From positions 1 to 64,000 of the forward strand of contig CAYGBT010000014.1 of assembly GCA_964348275.1 (NCBI GenBank): 64,000 nucleotides of DNA, written 5' to 3'. Below are positions 36,755-45,319 of the stretch, piece after piece (position 1 is the stretch's first letter; the number at the start of each line of letters is the position of its first letter). The notes under the pieces were generated by a model, which saw only the letters and a list, made by a program, of their open reading frames with translations, had not been told where the DNA came from and did no database searches. This DNA comes from CSP1-5 sp964348275 (GTDB lineage: Bacteria; Methylomirabilota; Methylomirabilia; Methylomirabilales; CSP1-5). The translations under genes were made by a program, and so were the position numbers.

Positions 36755-37225
36755 TCAGTCAACCAACGGAGCCACCGAAAGCTGGCTAGGCTTCTCGGTC
36801 GTCCCCGACTGCTCGGCGGCCTCACGCGACACCGAGGTAGACCGAGCCTCTTCTTCGGGCCTCAGGGCAGCCATCCGGCAGTTCCCTTCGAAGAGGACCC
36901 CTTCCGCGAGCACCACCGCAGGGGCTTCCAGGTCTCCGAAAACGCGGGCAGCCCCCTTGAGTTCCACCCGCGATTTGGCCTGGACATTGCCGTGCACTTC
37001 GCCCATGATCACGACCGACTCCGCCCGGACGGTGGCACTGACGACGGCCTTCTCGCCTACAATGAGCGCATCCGTGGTGACGATCTCACCCTTGAACCTG
37101 CCATTCAGCAGAACAGTCCCGGTCCCCGTGTACGTGTACTTCCCCTCGATCTCAGAGCCTTCATCGATGAAGGCCGTGATGCCGGTCTGCTTGGCGGAAG
37201 AATTACGCTTGAAGTTCAAAAACAT
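36755..37225 (-). CDS. Bactofilin
   Basis: A 156-residue polymer-forming protein. The central beta-helix shows regularly spaced hydrophobic strands: TAFIDEGSEIEGKYTYTGTG, VLLNGRFKGEIVTTDALIVG, VVSATVRAESVVIMGEVHGN and VQAKSRVELKGAARVFGDLE. Polar tails flank it. Bactofilins assemble without nucleotide into filaments on the inner membrane and position cell-wall enzymes. The M23 peptidase follows 17 bp downstream in the same direction, a pairing known from other phyla. Confidence 0.92.
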   Translation of the reverse strand: MFLNFKRNSSAKQTGITAFIDEGSEIEGKYTYTGTGTVLLNGRFKGEIVTTDALIVGEKAVVSATVRAESVVIMGEVHGNVQAKSRVELKGAARVFGDLEAPAVVLAEGVLFEGNCRMAALRPEEEARSTSVSREAAEQSGTTEKPSQLSVAPLVD

Positions 37226-37506
37226 GGGAAGCGGTACCCTCCGCAGGATCAGGATTCCCTGCGTCTAGCGTTTTTGGACGAGCTGCTTCAGATTTGATCC
37301 CGGCAAAACCCTCGGGTCCAGAGACTGCAAATTCCATGCCTTATTAGGCGAATCCATTGTCCACGTGACTGATCGGTCACGCGGTCGGGTGGCATTTCCT
37401 CACACCCGCACGCACCTCTCATGCTAGAATCGCAGAGTGATGGTACGGACCACCCCTGGACCAGTCAGCGCTGAAATGGGCGACGTCTCTGCAGGAATGA
37501 GGAGCA

Positions 37507-38244
37507 ATGGATTCGTTAATTCGGGCTGTGGGCGAGCGACTCAAAGCGGCCACGTCGGTGGCGGTACTCACGGGGGCAGGGGTCTCGGCAGAGAGCGGCA
37601 TCCCCACCTTTCGGGACCCCGGGGGCCTCTGGCAGCAGTACCGACCGGAAGACTTAGCCACCCCTGAGGCTTTCCACCGCGACCCAAGGCTGGTCTGGGA
37701 GTGGTACGACTGGCGGCGCCAGAAAATCGCCCAAGCATCCCCGAATCCCGCGCACCATGCCCTGGCCCAAATCGAGCGCATCACTCCGCAATTTCTTCTG
37801 ATCACCCAGAATATTGATGGCCTGCACCGGCTCGCGGGGAGCCAGCGCGTCCTCGAGTTGCACGGATGTATCTGGTGGATCCGTTGCCAGGCCGAAGGCA
37901 CGGCCCACGAAAACCGCGAAGTCCCCCTGACCGACCTGCCGCCGCGCTGCGACTGCGGCAGTCTGTTGCGCCCCGATGTGGTCTGGTTCGGTGAACCCCT
38001 TTCCAGCGGGGCTCAAGCTCAGGCGTTTGCTGCCGCAGAGGAATGCGATGTCTTTCTCACCGTCGGCACCTCAGCCTTCGTCCACCCCGCCGCTTCCCTT
38101 CCCATCGTGGCCAAGAACCACGGGGCATTCGTTGCCGAGATAAACCCTGTCCCGACTCAAATCACTCCCCTTGTTGACAGCCACTTACAGGGTCAAGCCG
38201 GAGTGATTCTTCCCAAGATTCTCTCCACGCTGACAAAGACCTAG
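37507..38244 (+). CDS. cobB: NAD-dependent protein deacylase, sirtuin class III (CobB-like)
   Basis: A 245-residue Sir2 enzyme. The NAD site has VLTGAGVSAESGIPTFRDPG, and TQNIDGLHRLAG and LELHGCIWWIRC supply the catalytic His and first zinc cysteines; PPRCDCGSLLRPDVVWFGE gives the other two. WEWYDWRRQKI contains the Tyr-x-x-Arg pair that in SIRT5 and bacterial CobB binds acidic acyl groups, so desuccinylation or demalonylation as well as deacetylation is likely. GAGGAGC-like sequence precedes the ATG. It stands alone between the bactofilin and methyltransferase genes. Confidence 0.93.
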   Translation: MDSLIRAVGERLKAATSVAVLTGAGVSAESGIPTFRDPGGLWQQYRPEDLATPEAFHRDPRLVWEWYDWRRQKIAQASPNPAHHALAQIERITPQFLLITQNIDGLHRLAGSQRVLELHGCIWWIRCQAEGTAHENREVPLTDLPPRCDCGSLLRPDVVWFGEPLSSGAQAQAFAAAEECDVFLTVGTSAFVHPAASLPIVAKNHGAFVAEINPVPTQITPLVDSHLQGQAGVILPKILSTLTKT

Positions 38245-38288
38245 GCACTCAACCCTAAGCTCAACAACTGGACGGATGGAAAAAGGAT

Positions 38289-38317
38289 TTGACAAAAGCG
38301 GTCTTTAACTTTCTAAT
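38289..38317 (+). promoter_or_regulatory. Sigma70-type promoter upstream of the rlmI-like gene
   Basis: A perfect TTGACA at 38289, 17-bp spacer and TCTAAT at 38312 (five of six) lie 80 bp before the methyltransferase start. This is the best -35/-10 pair seen in the window. Confidence 0.75.
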
Positions 38318-38395
38318 TCCGAGAAACAAACGCTCGGAGAAGTTTACTGACAGTACGTCGATGACACTTTTGCAGAGCGACGGGGCACGTCGAGC

Positions 38396-39568
38396 ATGGC
38401 GAGCGTCCTCCTTCGCCGCCGGGCTGAGCGGCGAGTCCTCAGGGGACACCCGTGGATCTACCTGACGGATGTGGAGGGCATCGACGGTGCACTCGAGAAG
38501 GGGAATCTCGTTGACGCGTACGGAGCTGGACGCCGTTTTCTAGGTCGGGGCTATGTCAACCCGGACTCCCAGATCTTCGTGCGTCTCCTCACCCGAGAGG
38601 CAGAGCCGATCGATGCCGCCTTCTTTCACCGGCGGATCGCAGCGGCCATGGCCTACCGGCAACGGCTCGCCATCCCCTCCACCGCCATCCGCATGGTGTA
38701 CGCAGAGGCGGACGGTTTGCCCGGTCTCCTGCTCGATTGCTACGGGGACGTGGTGGTCTTACAGATCCTCACCGCCGGCATGGAGCGCCTCCGTGGGGTG
38801 TGGTTGCCAGTGATCCAAGAACACCTCAATCCCCGCGGAATCCTGCTGCGGAATGACGTCTCTTCCCGCCTTCTGGAAGGCCTCCCATCAGAGAAGGATT
38901 TCCTGGGGGCCCCCTTCGACCCGGTGGTGACCATCGAGGAGGAGGATCTCTGCTTCCGCGTGGACGTTGCCGCAGGACAGAAGACCGGTTTCTTCCTGGA
39001 TCAGCGAGACAACCGGCTGGCCGTGCGTGCGCTGGCTGCTGACCGCCAGGTTCTGGATTGCTTCTGCTATACCGGGGGGTTTGCCCTGCACGCGGCCAAG
39101 GCAGGCGCGCGACGCGTGGAAGGCATCGACATTTCCCAGGAGGCGGTCACGGCGGCGACAGAGAACGCGAAGCTCAACCACCTCTCGGATCGTTGTACCT
39201 TTCGGAACGGAAACGTCTTTGACGAGCTTCGCGACCTCCAGGCAGCGGGGCGCCGCTTCGATCTCATTATCCTCGACCCCCCCGCCTTCACCAAGTCGAA
39301 GGAAGCCGTGCTATCGGCCCTGCGGGGATACAAGGAGATCAACCTCCGGGCCATGAAGCTCTTGGATCCCGGTGGAATCCTCGTCACCTCCTCTTGCTCT
39401 TACCATGTCAGTGAGGCAACCTTTCTCGAAATGCTGCAGGATGCGGCGGCCGACGCCAGGGTTCGGTGTCGGATCTTGGCGATCCGGACCCAGGCGAGCG
39501 ATCACCCGCCCCTCTTAGGGGTGAAGGAGACCCAATATCTCAAATGCGTCTTCCTGCAACGGCTTTGA
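38396..39568 (+). CDS. rlmI: Class I SAM-dependent rRNA large-subunit methyltransferase, RlmI-like
   Basis: A 390-residue protein with an N-terminal PUA domain (LLRRRAERRVLRGHPWIYLT, FLGRGYVNPDSQIFVRLL) and a C-terminal Rossmann methyltransferase. Motif I is VLDCFCYTGGFALHAAKAG, the acidic SAM ligand is in VEGIDISQEAV, the catalytic motif is LIILDPPAFTKSK, and LVTSSCSYHVSE carries the conserved cysteine of 5-methylcytosine enzymes. RlmI makes m5C1962 in 23S rRNA; that target is inferred. Another methyltransferase follows after 28 bp. Confidence 0.9.
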   Translation: MASVLLRRRAERRVLRGHPWIYLTDVEGIDGALEKGNLVDAYGAGRRFLGRGYVNPDSQIFVRLLTREAEPIDAAFFHRRIAAAMAYRQRLAIPSTAIRMVYAEADGLPGLLLDCYGDVVVLQILTAGMERLRGVWLPVIQEHLNPRGILLRNDVSSRLLEGLPSEKDFLGAPFDPVVTIEEEDLCFRVDVAAGQKTGFFLDQRDNRLAVRALAADRQVLDCFCYTGGFALHAAKAGARRVEGIDISQEAVTAATENAKLNHLSDRCTFRNGNVFDELRDLQAAGRRFDLIILDPPAFTKSKEAVLSALRGYKEINLRAMKLLDPGGILVTSSCSYHVSEATFLEMLQDAAADARVRCRILAIRTQASDHPPLLGVKETQYLKCVFLQRL

Positions 39569-39596
39569 CCGAGAGACCAGGAGCGCGGGAGGGTTC

Positions 39597-40463
39597 ATGA
39601 ACGAAATCGAGTTTGACGGCAACCAGCTGAAGCTCGTCCAGGACGCTTACGACTTGATGGCCGAGGAGTATGACATCCTGGACGAGCGGATCAATCCCTT
39701 CTACGTCAATGACTGCAAGTTCCTGGATCACTTCGTCCAGAAGCTGATCCCCCACTGGCGCGGGCGAATCGTCTTGGACGTCGGCTGCGGGTCAGGGCTC
39801 CAGACCATCCAGTTTGCCCCCCGGGCAAAACACGTCGTTGCGATCGACATTTCGGGGGCACTGATGCGAAAAGTCCAAGAGAAGATGGGGTTGCAGGGGC
39901 TCACCAATGTCACGCTGCTCCAGGGAAACGCCACCCAGCTCCCTCTCGAGGACTCCTCGGTGGATTTCGTCTCCGCGTACGGGGATGTGATCGGTCACAT
40001 CCCTGAGTACGAGCGGGCGATTGCCGAGATGGCGCGCGTCTGCCGTCCAGGTGGTACCGTCACCATCGAATACGATAACAAATGGCACCTCGGCCTCCTG
40101 TATAATCTCCGCCAGCTCTGGAACGCCGTGAGGACTCGGCGGAGGGGGGATCTACGCCTGTGGACCTATGAATACCTCAACCACGACTTGACCGTGAACC
40201 TCACCTACAAGACGTTCACCTTTCCGGAAATGCAATCCCTCCTGAATCAGTGCGGACTCGTTGTGGCCGAGCGCGCCGGAATGCACATCCTCTCGTCACT
40301 GATCCCTGACCAGATTCAGGACCCTCCCAAGGATAAGCGCCCCCTCAAGGCACACCATGCTTGGATCCTCCAGACCTTCGGACACTGTGACTTTCGCCTA
40401 AAGGACCGCTTCCCCTTCTATACCCTCGGTTACTCCGCTATCGTGGTTGCCCGCAAACAATAA
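39597..40463 (+). CDS. Class I SAM-dependent methyltransferase
   Basis: A 288-residue methyltransferase of the Methyltransf_11/25 type. Motif I is VLDVGCGSGLQTIQFAP, followed by VVAIDISGALMRKVQEK, LQGNATQLPLEDSSVDFVSA and the motif IV-like GDVIGHIPEYERAIAEMARV, then RPGGTVTIEYDNKWHLG. The N-terminal 60 residues (VQDAYDLMAEEYDILDERIN) form the substrate-side lid. The acceptor is unknown; small molecules are common for the family. It is 28 bp downstream of the rlmI-like gene and probably shares its promoter. Confidence 0.88.
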   Translation: MNEIEFDGNQLKLVQDAYDLMAEEYDILDERINPFYVNDCKFLDHFVQKLIPHWRGRIVLDVGCGSGLQTIQFAPRAKHVVAIDISGALMRKVQEKMGLQGLTNVTLLQGNATQLPLEDSSVDFVSAYGDVIGHIPEYERAIAEMARVCRPGGTVTIEYDNKWHLGLLYNLRQLWNAVRTRRRGDLRLWTYEYLNHDLTVNLTYKTFTFPEMQSLLNQCGLVVAERAGMHILSSLIPDQIQDPPKDKRPLKAHHAWILQTFGHCDFRLKDRFPFYTLGYSAIVVARKQ

Positions 40464-40974
40464 TCGACATCCGACGTCGGCAATGACACCGGCGAGGGGA
40501 GTACATGCACGCCCCTCGCTCCGGGCCTCCCATTCTAGCTGTGCCCAGAAGCGCTCGGGGAGTGGGGCTTCCCCGGCGGAACAATTCCACGGATCGGTCT
40601 GATGGAACCTGATACTTCCGCGCCGAGCGGTTCGCCCCGGCATCAGGACGGCCATCCCCCACCTTCACTTCGCTCCGATGGGAGGCTCCCCCTGGCCGCC
40701 CGCAAACCAGGTTCCGCCGGGTCCAGACCCAGCTCCCCTCGCCCTTCCGAGGCACTCCCGACTCTCCTCTCGCATTTTGTTCTTAGGCAGCACCTGCAGG
40801 GCCCGAGCGACATTGCCGAAAGCGGCGGGGCCCCTCGGCGAGCGACGGCCTGGGAAACCGAGGCGCGATCCGTGCCTACCGTCCTTGCACGGATCGTGAA
40901 CACGGAGGGACCCAGGCCGTAAGCCGCCGACCAGGGTCGCCGCGGGCCCGAAGGGTTCCGGGCTCTTGCGGAGA

Positions 40975-41160
40975 GGCCTGGAGCGAGGGGCCGAAGGTGC
41001 TACCGTTACTGAAACAAGATTCAGCAGCAGAGGGAGGGGCGATCCGATGACGAGCGGAACGGTCCTCCCTCGGCTGAAACAACGGGAAGGCCGTAACGAG
41101 GGGCCGAAGGTGCAACGTGGACATGGGTCGATGACCGTTGACGGTTATCCGATGACGGCA
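40975..41160. ncRNA. Unassigned structured-RNA-like block with imperfect tandem repeat
   Basis: The 746-bp gap between the methyltransferase and potD has no convincing gene. Within it, CGAGGGGCCGAAGGTGC occurs at 40984 and 41097, and ATCCGATGACG at 41042 and 41147, giving an imperfect tandem unit of about 110 bp. Between them CAGC-a-GAGGGAGG (41025-41037) and CCTCCCTC-g-GCTG (41064-41076) form a 12-bp stem with one mismatch, flanked by two GAAACAA copies. This could be a structured RNA or a long 3' UTR on the potD side. It matches no riboswitch or RNase P core that I could recall. Confidence 0.35.
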
Positions 41161-41209
41161 TGCACTGAAATGTCTTTCTCAGCCGTCCGTCGTCGGTGGT
41201 CGGCCAGCG

Positions 41210-42262
41210 CTAGCGGCTCGCTTTGAGCTCGGTCCAGATGCGGTCGTAAAGGATGAGGGCCTCTCCGACGTCCCGAATCGCATCGAGCCGTGTCGTCGCC
41301 GCCCTCGGTGGATAGACCGCAGGGTTTTCCAGAATCGTGCGAGGAAGGTGCGCGTGGGCTCCCTCGTTCGGAGAGGCTTGCATGGTGTAGCGGACGATCC
41401 GGGCTGCCACTTCGGGCCTCAGCAGGTAGTTGATAAAGACCTCGGCCGTCCTCTGCCGACGGGAAGAGCGAGGGATGCAGAGGTTGTCGTGAAAAATGGT
41501 CCCGCCCTCTTTGGGAATGACATACTTCAGCGATGCTTTCTCCTCCGCCACCTTGGCCACATCCCCATTCCAGGCATGGGCGAGCACGACCTCCCCTTGG
41601 AGCAGAAGCTGATCGTAGTTTTCGCTGTTATAGGTCCGAACGAGCGCTTTCTGCTGTTGCAGCAAGGCCTTCGCCGCCTCGAGCTCTTGACGATCGGTGG
41701 AGTTGATGGGATAGCCCAAGAGACGCAACGCGACGGCGAGGGTCTCCCGCTGATCATTGAGCATGCTGATCCGGCCGCGATAGGTTCCATCCCACAGGAC
41801 CCACCAGCTCTCCGGCCGGGGTATTTTATCCGCGTCGTAGGCCAGACCGGTCGTCCCCCAGAGATACGGCACACAATATCGGTTGTCGGGATCGTAGGCG
41901 AGCCCCAGGTGCCGGACCCCGATGTGCCGGAGGTTCGGGAGGTGGCTCTTGTCGAGCTCTTGGAGGAGCCCCTCTTTGATCATCACTTCCACCATGTAAT
42001 CGGAAGGAACGATGACATCGTACCCGACTCCTCCGGCCTGGAGCTTCGCTAACAGATCCTCATTGCTGGCGTAACTATCCTGCACCACGCGGATACCGAA
42101 CTCCTCTGTAAAGGCTGTGAGCACAGCGGGATCGATGTAGTCCCCCCAATTAAACAGGTACACATCCCCGTCCGGCCCCGAGACGGAGGGGCCGGGACCA
42201 CATCCACTTACCACGAGCAGCAGACTGACCGCCAGCTTCCCGATGATCGAGCTCCGTCTCAT
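41210..42262 (-). CDS. potD: Spermidine/putrescine-type ABC transporter substrate-binding lipoprotein
   Basis: A 350-residue PotD/PotF-family protein. The signal peptide ends in a lipobox (LLLVVSGCG), so it is a lipoprotein. The mature part has DVYLFNWGDYIDPAVLTAF, GYDVIVPSDYMVEVMIKEG, YCVPYLWGTTGLAYDADKI and LAHAWNGDVAKVAEE, the binding cleft blocks. It would capture polyamines or a similar cation outside the inner membrane and deliver them to the permease. ATGA overlap (42259-42262) with the permease gene couples translation. It is last in the minus-strand potA-permease-potD operon. Confidence 0.9.
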   Translation of the reverse strand: MRRSSIIGKLAVSLLLVVSGCGPGPSVSGPDGDVYLFNWGDYIDPAVLTAFTEEFGIRVVQDSYASNEDLLAKLQAGGVGYDVIVPSDYMVEVMIKEGLLQELDKSHLPNLRHIGVRHLGLAYDPDNRYCVPYLWGTTGLAYDADKIPRPESWWVLWDGTYRGRISMLNDQRETLAVALRLLGYPINSTDRQELEAAKALLQQQKALVRTYNSENYDQLLLQGEVVLAHAWNGDVAKVAEEKASLKYVIPKEGGTIFHDNLCIPRSSRRQRTAEVFINYLLRPEVAARIVRYTMQASPNEGAHAHLPRTILENPAVYPPRAATTRLDAIRDVGEALILYDRIWTELKASR

Positions 42263-43899
42263 ATTTCCATCCCCATGCGCCGTCCCTGCCAGAGAAGCGC
42301 CCCCGCGATGAGACTGATGGAAAGGAGAAGCAGCAGAGCCGAGAGGGCGTTCACCTCCGGGGTGACCCCGTACTTTACCAGAGAATAGACGCGGATCGGA
42401 AGGGTGGTCGCCCCGGGCCCCGATACGAAGTACGCAACCACAAAGTCATCCAAGGATGCGGTGAAGCTGAGCAGCGCGCCGACCAGGAGGGCTGGACGGA
42501 GGAGTGGGATCAGGATGTAGCGGAGTGTCCGCGGTTCGTCCGCGCCGAGATCCAGGGCCGCCTCCTCGACGTCCCGCCCGACCTGCTGGAGCCGGGCCCG
42601 GACCACCAGGGCCACGAGGGGGAGATTAAAGGTCGCATGCGCCAGGATGATGCTCGTCCGGCCCAAGGGGATACCCACGGTGACAAAGAAGAGGAGGAGG
42701 GCGACGGCTATTGTAATTTCCGGGATGACCACGAGCAGATACAACCCGGTCAAGATCGTTCCCGCTCCCTGGGGTCTTCTCACGGCGATGGCAGCCGCCG
42801 TCCCAACCAGGACGCAGAGGAGGGTGGAGACGACGGCGACCTCGAGGCTGGTCCGGGCCGCCATCAGGATGGCCTGGTCGCTGAAGAGACGAACATACCA
42901 CTGGAGAGTGAAACCCCGCCAGGTCGCGGTGAACCGCGAGGCGTTGAAGGAATACAGGATCAGGAGACCGACAGGGGCGTACAGAAAAAGAAAGACCCCC
43001 CCCGTGACGATTCGTGAAATCCAGTGCAGGGGTCCCGACGTGAGCGTCCAAGGGGGCTGGGTTTCGCCGGTGAGGAGCTGCGGACGCGTCCAATCCCCCC
43101 GGGCCCAGGGCCGAAAGAGGAGCACACCCACGAGGGTGAAGAAGAGGAGTAGGGTGGAGAGAGTCGAACCAAAGGGCCAGTCCCGAACGGTGAGATACTG
43201 TTGTTGGATCAGGTTGCCCAGCATGAGGTCCCGCGCCCCGCCCAACAGGTCTGGGATCACAAAGGCAGAGACCGCCGGGATGAAAACGAGGACGGTCCCG
43301 ACCGCCACGCCAGGGAGGCTCAACGGCAGCCAGACGCGCCAGAGGAGGAGGCCCCGACTGGCGTAGAGGTCCTGGGCCGCCTCCACGGTTGCCGGGTCGA
43401 TCCGCTCCATGGCGGCGTAGATTGGGAGGATCATAAAGGGAAGGTAGCTGTAGACGAGACCCAGCAGGATCGCCCCGGGCGTGAACAGCATCGTCAGCGG
43501 CGGAAGCCCGAGGGAAGTCAGAAAAACACTGAACGGCCCTTCCCGTCCCAGGAGAAACATCCAGGCATAGATCCGGACCAGAAAATTCGTCCAAAAGGGA
43601 ATCATCAAGAAGAGGAGGGCCAGGTAACGCCGGCGTCGGGGGAGCAGCACGAGGGTGTAGCCGACCGGCAAGCCGAGCAGGAGCGTAATGACGGTGGTCA
43701 GGAGCGCAATCCCGACGGACCAGAAGGCGACCCCCGCATACAGCGGTTCAAGCAGGCGAAGGTAGCTCTGGCCGCTGAGGATCCACTCCACCCCCCCATA
43801 GGGCCGCCGCTCGGCCAAGCTGTACAGGACGACGAGGAAGAGGGGGAGGAAAAAGAGGCAGCTGACCCACAGGAGAGGGGGAATGTGGAGCTTGCGCAC
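42259..43899 (-). CDS. Fused PotB-PotC ABC transporter permease
   Basis: A 546-residue permease in which the two membrane subunits normally encoded by potB and potC are joined. The first half (LLWVSCLFFLPLFLVVLYSL) ends its core with the EAA-type loop EAAQDLYASRGLLLWRVWLP; the second (FLYAPVGLLILYSFNASRFT) has its own loop EEAALDLGADEPRTLRYILI. About twelve helices are visible, six per half. I start at GTG 43899, 16 nt after the potA stop, because further upstream codons overlap potA and are not hydrophobic. It makes the channel for the polyamine-type importer. Confidence 0.9.
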   Translation of the reverse strand: MRKLHIPPLLWVSCLFFLPLFLVVLYSLAERRPYGGVEWILSGQSYLRLLEPLYAGVAFWSVGIALLTTVITLLLGLPVGYTLVLLPRRRRYLALLFLMIPFWTNFLVRIYAWMFLLGREGPFSVFLTSLGLPPLTMLFTPGAILLGLVYSYLPFMILPIYAAMERIDPATVEAAQDLYASRGLLLWRVWLPLSLPGVAVGTVLVFIPAVSAFVIPDLLGGARDLMLGNLIQQQYLTVRDWPFGSTLSTLLLFFTLVGVLLFRPWARGDWTRPQLLTGETQPPWTLTSGPLHWISRIVTGGVFLFLYAPVGLLILYSFNASRFTATWRGFTLQWYVRLFSDQAILMAARTSLEVAVVSTLLCVLVGTAAAIAVRRPQGAGTILTGLYLLVVIPEITIAVALLLFFVTVGIPLGRTSIILAHATFNLPLVALVVRARLQQVGRDVEEAALDLGADEPRTLRYILIPLLRPALLVGALLSFTASLDDFVVAYFVSGPGATTLPIRVYSLVKYGVTPEVNALSALLLLLSISLIAGALLWQGRRMGMEI

Positions 43900-43915
43900 A
43901 GGGTGGCTCCCCCTG

Positions 43916-44968
43916 TCAAACGTGCTCAGGGAGGAGGTGGTGCTGTGATACGTCCCAGCTGATCCGGACCTCCTCGCCGATCTCGTGGCTGCTGACAGCG
44001 GACCGACCAACGACCTCCACGTCCGTGTCGAGGCGCACCGTGCAGAGGGTCTCCCCCCCTTGATAGAGGACCCGGGTCACCCGACCGGAGAGGCCACGGC
44101 CATCCTTGGTGAGTCGCACCCACTCAGGCCGAAGAAGGAGCAAGACGCGACTCCCCACGGGAGGGGCCGCCGACGCGGGGATCCGCTGGGGAGGCACGCC
44201 GTCAATCATCACCTCCACAAACCCTCCTTCGGCAGCGTGGACCCGGCCCGACAGAAAACTTGCCCGCCCGACGAACTCGGCCACAAAGCGGGTCGAAGGT
44301 CGCTCATAAATTGCGCGCGGGGATCCGACCTGTTGGATCGCCCCGCGATTGATCACCGCGACCCGATTGGAAAGCGCCAGCGCCTCGTGCTGATCGTGGG
44401 TGACGTACAGGAAGGTGATACCCATCTGGTGCTGCAGGCTCTTGAGCTCGGCCTGCATTTGCTGCCGCAGCTTCAGATCGAGAGAACCCAAGGGCTCGTC
44501 TAACAGGAGGAGTTCCGGCCGATTCACCAATGCCCGCGCTAAAGCGACTCGCTGCTGCTCGCCGCCGGAGAGCTGGTGCGGCTGCCGATTCGCGGCGGCA
44601 CCCATCTCGACCATTGCGAGCGCCTCCTCGACTCGACGGCGCACGTCAGGATGAGGAAGGCGCTGCATGCGCAGGCCGAAGGCGACATTGTTGAAGACCG
44701 AAAGGTGAGGAAAGAGGGCGTACTGCTGAAAGACGGTATTCACGGGGCGGCGGTGCGGTGGGGTTTTCCCCAGCTCCTTTCCCTTGAGGAGGACCGCCCC
44801 GGTATCCGGCAGCTCAAAGCCGGCGATCAGACGGAGAATGGTACTCTTGCCGGAGCCGCTCGGTCCGAGAAGCGTGAAGAACTCCCCGTGCTTCACCCCA
44901 AAGGAGACCTCCTGAATCGCCGGCACCTGGCCGAAAGTCTTCCGAACCTGTTTGAGCTCCAGGTGCAT
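43916..44968 (-). CDS. potA: Spermidine/putrescine-type ABC transporter ATPase
   Basis: A 350-residue ABC ATPase. Walker A is LLGPSGSGKSTILRLIAG, the Q-loop NTVFQQYALFPHLS, the signature LSGGEQQRVALARAL, Walker B LLLLDEPLGSLD and the H-loop YVTHDQHEAL. The C-terminal 100 residues form the TOBE domain (LLLRPEWVRLTKDGRGL) of MalK/PotA-type proteins. It powers import through the fused permease. It is the first gene of the operon on the minus strand and starts 9 nt after the yajC stop, so the pot genes may continue the yajC transcript. Confidence 0.92.
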   Translation of the reverse strand: MHLELKQVRKTFGQVPAIQEVSFGVKHGEFFTLLGPSGSGKSTILRLIAGFELPDTGAVLLKGKELGKTPPHRRPVNTVFQQYALFPHLSVFNNVAFGLRMQRLPHPDVRRRVEEALAMVEMGAAANRQPHQLSGGEQQRVALARALVNRPELLLLDEPLGSLDLKLRQQMQAELKSLQHQMGITFLYVTHDQHEALALSNRVAVINRGAIQQVGSPRAIYERPSTRFVAEFVGRASFLSGRVHAAEGGFVEVMIDGVPPQRIPASAAPPVGSRVLLLLRPEWVRLTKDGRGLSGRVTRVLYQGGETLCTVRLDTDVEVVGRSAVSSHEIGEEVRISWDVSQHHLLPEHV

Positions 44969-44977
44969 GCTTCTCCC

Positions 44978-45319
44978 TCACGACCCCTCTTTTCCTTTTT
45001 TTTCTCCCTCCCAGCCGATCCGGGCCTGAATAGAGCCGCGGGCCAGGTCTATCTTGACGTTGTCGGCGATCTTGAGCCTGACCTTGTTCTCATCGATATT
45101 AAGGATCGTCCCGTAGATCCCGCCAGCGGTCACGATCTGATCCCCGGTCTTGAGCCCTCTCAGCATCTCCTGATGTTGCCGCTGCTTCCTCTGTTGCGGG
45201 CGGATCAAGATGAAGTAGAAGATGGCGAACATGAGTAGCAGGGGGACGAGCGCCGTAAAGCCTCCGGCTCCCCCACCGCCTCCGGGCTGCTGCCCCATCG
45301 CGTAGGCCAGATCGATCAT
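44978..45319 (-). CDS. yajC: Preprotein translocase accessory subunit YajC
   Basis: A 113-residue single-pass protein: a glycine-rich N-terminus (QQPGGGGGAGG), the helix LVPLLLMFAIFYFILIRPQQ with the hallmark IRPQQRKQR, then GLKTGDQIVTAGGIYGTIL. YajC associates with SecDF. The tgt stop overlaps its start as ATGA, in the usual tgt-yajC order; secD and secF, which often follow, are replaced here by the pot operon. Confidence 0.94.
   Translation of the reverse strand: MIDLAYAMGQQPGGGGGAGGFTALVPLLLMFAIFYFILIRPQQRKQRQHQEMLRGLKTGDQIVTAGGIYGTILNIDENKVRLKIADNVKIDLARGSIQARIGWEGEKKGKEGS

Noticed and set aside
40464..41209. RNase P RNA, tmRNA or a known riboswitch in the gap before potD
   Set aside because: None of the universally conserved core sequences I could recall is present on either strand.
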